Positions 59,269 to 64,000 of a stretch of 64,000 bases of DNA are shown here, in pieces. Under the pieces are notes generated by a model that saw nothing but the letters and a program-made list of their open reading frames with translations, ran no database searches and was not told where the DNA came from. This DNA comes from Cytospora piceicola. Lineage: Eukaryota; Ascomycota; Sordariomycetes; Diaporthales; Cytosporaceae. Location of the stretch: NCBI GenBank assembly GCA_023375675.1, contig JALQBC010000042.1, positions 62,001 to 126,000 on the forward strand, given 5' to 3'. Each line of letters opens with the position of its first letter. Position 1 is the stretch's first letter. A program made the position numbers and the translations under genes.

Positions 59269-59874
59269 TTATTTCTTCTTGCCCTTCTTCGCCACCCGAT
59301 TCGAAGCGACCTGGCCACCCTTCAGGCTGGGCTCCTCCCTCACATACGAGGCCATGAGCTCCGAGAAGCTGTCCACAGCATCCTTCTCCTTCTCCTTCCT
59401 CTCGGCCTCGGCCTCGGCCTCAGCCTCAGCCTTGGCGTCCTTGCTGGCCTTGGAGTCCTTCTTCACGATGGCCTCGTCCGCCACGGGGTCCTCCCCGAGG
59501 TCGTACTGCGTGCCGAACCTGCCTCTGAAGCTCGCCAGCTTGCCGGCCTCGTCGACCTCGATGTTCTTGAGCGACACCTCGGACGGCTGCCACGTCAGGT
59601 GGTTCCGCGTGTCCTTGGTGGACCGGTACACGGGCAGCGGGCTGGTCGACCGCGTCGTGTAGGTGCTCCCGTCGCTGAGCTGGACCACCTGCGTGAAGGT
59701 GTAGGGCCGCTTGGGCCGGACGATCTCGGTGGCGTGGCGGACCTGCTGGGCGGATGCTATGGATGTCCTCGTGGCGAATGCTGCCGGCCGGGCGGAGGCT
59801 GTGGAGAGGAGGAGGGACGAGGAGGTGGAGGACGGGAGGCTCCTTGGGAGGAGGGCGGTGGGGAGTTTGGCCAT
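59269..59874 (-). CDS. mrpl36: Mitochondrial large-subunit ribosomal protein bL31m (Mrpl36)
   Basis: A single exon of 201 residues. bL31m belongs to the mitoribosome large subunit. A Ser/Ala/Arg-rich targeting peptide (about 1-45, ending AQQVRHA) precedes the L31-like core, RPKRPYTFTQVVQLSDGSTY followed by TTRSTSPLPVYRSTKDTRNH, and the trailing 'WQPSEVSLKNIEVDEAGKLASFRGRFG' seen in fungal Mrpl36. The C-terminal 70 residues are a charged extension with an (Ala-Glu) repeat, 'AEAEAEAEAER', then Lys-rich. The first ATG is used. Confidence 0.88.
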   Translation of the reverse strand: MAKLPTALLPRSLPSSTSSSLLLSTASARPAAFATRTSIASAQQVRHATEIVRPKRPYTFTQVVQLSDGSTYTTRSTSPLPVYRSTKDTRNHLTWQPSEVSLKNIEVDEAGKLASFRGRFGTQYDLGEDPVADEAIVKKDSKASKDAKAEAEAEAEAERKEKEKDAVDSFSELMASYVREEPSLKGGQVASNRVAKKGKKK

Positions 59875-60304
59875 GGTGGATGATTTGGGTGGATGGCCTG
59901 AGCCTGCCTTGAGTGAAAGGCGAAGGCTTCTTTATGTGTTGGTAGAGGGATCTGGGGTTGGTTGGATTGGTTGGAGAGGCGGCTAGATTGTCAGAACGGC
60001 CCTGTCGTCGCGTCCCAGGAGCTTTCTTTCGTGAATGCGCTTTCGGCTTGCCTGTCGGTCGGTCGGTCGGGTGGTCGATCGATTCGAGGTGGTGGTTAAA
60101 GGTGGAAATTTTGGTCGCGAGTTGCTTATCGCCTCTTATCGTAGCTCTCCGGCTTCGAGCTCCGTCATGACCCTTTTTTGCGATCCTCGGCTTCTCTCCC
60201 ACAAGCTTTCTAGCTACAACACCATACATTTCACAGGCGTCAACCGATTCAAGCTCATTTCGCTTTTTAACCCCCACAATCGGTGCTTTCATTGATGGGC
60301 TGAA
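59875..60304. promoter_or_regulatory. Divergent intergenic region (bL31m / flavin-reductase-like)
   Basis: 430 bp with two genes for predicted mitochondrial proteins pointing away from each other. It contains a GGTC(G) short repeat (about 60,056-60,070). Sharing may allow joint expression. Confidence 0.55.
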
Positions 60305-61305
60305 ATGAGGAGAGCGTGCATCTTGCGCCAGCTGGGCAGATGCGCGGGACAATCACCACAATCATCACAATGCGGATCTAAAGCGACGACGGCATCGCGT
60401 CCATTGCGCCGCGAGCTCGCCGGTGCTCTATGTATGTTTCTGTCGTAGCTACACATGCTCCGATGTACCAATTGGCTACCAATCTCATTGCATATACTGA
60501 TGATCGCATTTCCACATACACAGACGCGCAAAGACGAGCAATCACCACCAGCTCGCCCCTCCACAGGGAGAACCAGCCATGGAAGGTGGCGCCCCCTCAG
60601 CCGCCCTCCGTCCACCCCCACCCACATCACGACGCCGCCTTCGACACGCTCTCCCGGCCGGAGCAGCTGCGCACGGTGATGCGCCTGCTGCCGCACTCGG
60701 TCGTCGTGTGCACCACGTCCTCCCCATCGACAGCATCTGCCACGACGACGGCCGCCACCACCACCGCCGCCGCCGCCGCCCCGGTCCCGAGGGGCATGAC
60801 CATGTCCTCCTTCACCTCCCTGACGCTGCACCCCACGCCGCTGGTCACCTTCAACGTCGCGACGCCCAGCCGGACCCTCGACGCCGTCTCGCGCAGCCGG
60901 CGGTTCAACATCCACGTGCTGAGCGGGGACGCGGCCGGCGGCCGGGTCGCCGAGTGGTTCCGGCGGGGCAACGCCGACGGGCTGGGGGTGTTCGAGGCGG
61001 ACAGGATGAGGGACGGGTGCGGGTGCGAGGTGCAGAAAGAGGAACGCCTGGAAGGGGAAGATGCCCACCACGGCGAGGCGCCGTTGTTGAGGGGCCCGGG
61101 CGTGATGTACGCGCTGCGGTGTAGGCTCTTGGACGATGGGCCCGCTGGGGGCTTGGTCAGGGTGAGGGACCATGTCCTTGTTGTGGCGGAGGTTGTTGAT
61201 ATTGTGGAGGGGGCAGACCGGGAGGGCGAGGAGCCGTTTGGTCTGGTTTATGCTGATAGACGGTATAGACAGCTTGGGGGCACGATGGTCCCGGGTGGGG
61301 ATTGA
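60305..61305 (+). CDS. Mitochondrial flavin-reductase-like (FMN-binding) protein
   Basis: Two exons (60305-60431, 60524-61305) give 302 residues. The split codon TAC joins LAGAL to YAQRRAITTSSPLHR, so that exon 1 plus the start of exon 2 make a complete Arg/Ser/Gln-rich mitochondrial presequence with no acidic residue for about 36 residues. The flavin-reductase-like split-barrel domain follows (about 75-290): 'LRTVMRLLPHSVVVCTTS', an insert of Thr/Ala repeats, 'GMTMSSFTSLTLHPTPLVTFNV', 'SRRFNIHVLS', and 'HVLVVAEVVDIVEG'. The family binds FMN and often uses NAD(P)H, but the substrate of this group is not known to me. The frame is also open from 60430, with a Met inside what I treat as the intron. 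Confidence 0.85.
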
Positions 61306-64000
61306 AGGATCGTGTGAGCGCCTGGTTTCTCTGAGGGGTATAGACGAGTATGGGGCACGCATTATGGGCGTGGAAATGGACATGGCGAGGTGTCTGGGCG
61401 GTCAACCCTTGCGGTTCGTTTTGGGCATAGAAGTACATATCTATACAAGTGTCATGTAACACTATAAAAATACCAAAAACGTTCAATAACAGAAATACTC
61501 TCCTGATTGAGGGTCATCGTTGATCGTTAAGTATAGCTAAGTACATCATACTCTTTCCTCATAAGTCACAGAGCAGCCACCGGAGGTCGCACCGTGCTTA
61601 GCAAGTTCATAGCCAAATGCAGTCACCTCGGTAGACACCTATACAGACGATGCGCTGAGGGTGGAGCACAGCTCATATTTGCAGAAGCGTTGCCATAGAG
61701 ATGAGCTCGTTTTCATACGATCTGCTGAAACAGCTAAGCATTCCACTTGGATATGGCATACTAGTCCCTAGTTGAAGCCACTTGGGTACATAGCCTGACC
61801 AACCTTGAGGGTTTCGCATTGTTGTCATGGGTTCCCTTAGAACGAGTTGAGCGTAGTGTGATCTGTACATGCCAATAAGCTACGGCGGGTAATATTTTAG
61901 TATTGGCTCAAGTTTGAGGCCGTTGAGATAACGATGCACAAGTTTATAAGCTGGGCCTCGGCCAAGGCTGAAACGGCGCGGATGAGAATGACGGTTTGAG
62001 AACCTCGGAGAAGCGGGAGGTCGCCAAATAGGTCGCGGCAAAGCGTATCTGAGCGATGACATCTGATGAGAATGAGAAGTCACATATCTCAGACTACCTA
62101 GGCATACATAAGTAGGTAGTCAAGAAGGGAAATGAAATAAAAATACAGGCACTTGACAGGGACCAAGTCAAATAAGCGCCGCGAACCTTGGAAGGCGCCA
62201 AAAATGACAAAGCCTCTAGGGGGCCAATCACGATGATCCGGCTCGCAGTTCCGGAATTGTAGAACCGATACCACAACAGTGTTGTTGCTGTTTTTGATGG
62301 AGAAGATCCAAACCAACAACAACAACACCAACACCGAACACGAACACACCATACCATTTTCAATTTTGATTGATATGCCGTTGGACTAACTAAACGGTGA
62401 GGTCTGAGACAGACGCCAGCCGCCAGCCGCATCAAGCGCGACGTCGTTCTGGAGAAGAAACTACCCAAGGTACAATGAGCGACGGAAGAGACAAAACCCC
62501 CGTACTACCGATCCGTATTCCGTGGAAGCTTCCAAAGTTGCTGCCATCGTCAAGCCATGGTGGCGTCGCTGGCTCTGTAGTGGCCCGGCTAGTGGCAACG
62601 GCGTGGTTTAGGAGTGTTCTTTTCTTTCTGTGTAATGTACTAACGAGGCTTTCCTTTTTATGGTTTGCGTCTTCTGGAGCGTCTCTAGAAGCTTTCTACG
62701 TGCTTCAGCTTTGTTAGATCAAGGCTCAGCCTTGGGAAGCTTAGTTGTTACTAAGGCCCGGTCGCATAACCCGACGAAGTCAATACAGCCGCAGGCCAGT
62801 GATGAAAAAGGCATCTAGTCGCCATGAGGTGGTAGATACCCAGGTCAGTGAAGGAGCCCATTTCATCCACTAATTGGAGGTCCTCTCTATCTCTCGTCGT
62901 ACACACCAGACAGCCAGCTAGCTCCTCTCTCCCATTTGCACGTTCGCCTCGTGAGGGTCCTTCCGGACTAATGCACGAGGTTGACATTCTGTGTGTCGAG
63001 ATTGGCCCACCTAGCTCCGGCCAAGAGGTGAAGGTGGTGAGCAAGGAGAGAGAGGGCTCTCGATGTGGCGGGAAGGTTGATCCCCATCCCTAGCGAGAGA
63101 TCGGCCGGGTTTATTGCTTGCTGTCTCCCAATGGCCGTGGCCGCCCCCAAAATTGGCAGTCATGTGGTGGCCTTCCAGCTGATGAACGATGATGTCGATG
63201 GTGATGACTTACTTGGCTGTACCTCCGATGGCCGAAGGGTTCTGGATGCCCCGGATGTCCCTCCTCCTTTACCGCCAGATGGGCCAGGGCGTAACTGGGC
63301 GTAGTGTAGGGACAGGCGTAGAGGCGTTAGAAGGGACAAAAGGGCGCCAGCTTGTCTGCTTTGTCCCGAATGGTGTCGGCTAGCGGTGACGCCGTTTCAA
63401 TTCAATTTAGGCCGGATATTGAGGTCCCAGACAACTGACGTCGTGTTCTGATCCATGGAGCAAGATGCCGAAGCCACACAGAGCACGGGCTGGGTGTTTT
63501 AGGATCCATGAGTCCTAGGAGTCTCAACTAAGTGCACAGCATGACATGCCGAACTGTCGGGGAATGTGTGAACTGGTTGATTGTGTGCATCGCCATGGAC
63601 GGAAGGTGGCGTGGAGTCGGAGACACTGCAGGGCCCGTAATGCACCGTAAAATGGAGACTAGTAGCAGCAGACGTTGCATGCAGCTTTTCTTACTTATGT
63701 ATGTATGTGTATGTATGTATGTATGTCTGGGTGCCGGCGCCAGTACCTTGTGCCTTGTGCCTCTTGCCAAATGTCAGAGTCGCATTGCTGTTTGATCTCG
63801 GGGTCGTGGCGAATTCCATTCATTATATAATTCTTTGCATGGCACGAAGGCATGATTGTTTCTACTGCTACAAGCTGACTCGATTGGGCTCTGTGCCACA
63901 GGCTGGGAGATGAGATGCTGGTACCGCAGCAGCCGCAATATATAAGAGTGAAAAATTGCTGAGACGATGATGATGAAGGGGACGGCGAGGGCCGCAACTC
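61306..64000. other. Gene-poor right end
   Basis: About 2.7 kb with no gene I can support; the open frames are short and without domains. A frame of about 100 codons (62,397-62,717, plus) has an unconvincing hydrophobic end. A (TATG)n-like microsatellite lies near 63,694. The adjoining DNA is not visible, so a gene's distal promoter or 3' region could be here. Confidence 0.5.
63694..63725. repeat. TATG microsatellite
   Basis: About eight units of TATG, with one interrupted unit (TATGTATGTGTATG...). It is a simple-sequence repeat outside any gene. Confidence 0.9.

Overview
The window is nuclear DNA of a filamentous ascomycete (Pezizomycotina, most likely a Sordariomycete). The evidence is short GT-AG introns of about 50-110 nt, fungal versions of house-keeping genes (CPC-3/GCN2 kinase, NUDF/LIS1, Cut12-type spindle pole protein, DHHC enzyme of the Pfa3 type, UreF with a fungal N-terminal extension), and one relic Tc1/mariner element that carries the CpA-to-TpA decay typical of repeat-induced point mutation (RIP). 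All gene models were read by eye, with exon joins chosen so that frames and conserved motifs run through.

Layout. Bases 1 to about 13,300 hold no gene I can support, which is unusual for such a genome. From 13.3 to 24 kb lie an AAGAB/p34 adaptin-binding protein (-), a predicted mitochondrial protein of unknown function (+), a DHHC palmitoyltransferase (-), a C2H2 zinc-finger protein (-) and a tail-anchored E2 ubiquitin-conjugating enzyme of the UBE2J1 type (+). After a 2.3 kb gap come Sec61 alpha (-), tRNA dimethylallyltransferase (+), a doubtful small mitochondrial-like gene (+), the 1655-residue GCN2/CPC-3 kinase (-), a Cut12-like spindle pole body protein (+), UreF (+), the splicing factor Cwc2 (-), the GTPase Rbg1/DRG1 (+) and NUDF/LIS1 (+). 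From 45.5 to 50 kb the density falls again: a possible small ORF, a Spo12-like mitotic-exit protein (-) and the RIP-decayed transposon. From 50.2 to 61.3 kb lie an acyl-CoA dehydrogenase (-), TAF5 (+), the retromer sorting nexin Vps5 (+), mitoribosomal protein bL31m (-) and a mitochondrial flavin-reductase-like protein (+). The last 2.7 kb shows nothing convincing.

The genes are a mixed house-keeping set rather than a cluster. Loose themes are translation and its control (GCN2, tRNA modification, Rbg1, bL31m), ER membrane processes (Sec61, the E2), membrane traffic (p34, Pfa3, Vps5) and nuclear or mitotic functions (Cut12, NUDF, Spo12, TAF5, Cwc2). Most neighbours are divergent or convergent pairs with compact shared promoters or 3' regions.

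Points most worth a second look are: a nested ORF plus 21-bp minisatellite inside an unusually long TAF5 intron; two in-frame starts in the tRNA-modifying enzyme that would give mitochondrial and cytosolic forms; a stop-free 60-nt intron that cuts a zinc finger; a CPC1/GCN4-type site just upstream of GCN2; a dispersed intergenic ACCTAGGT palindrome; and strongly CpA-specific decay of the transposon. I found no clear sign of a wholly new biological system.
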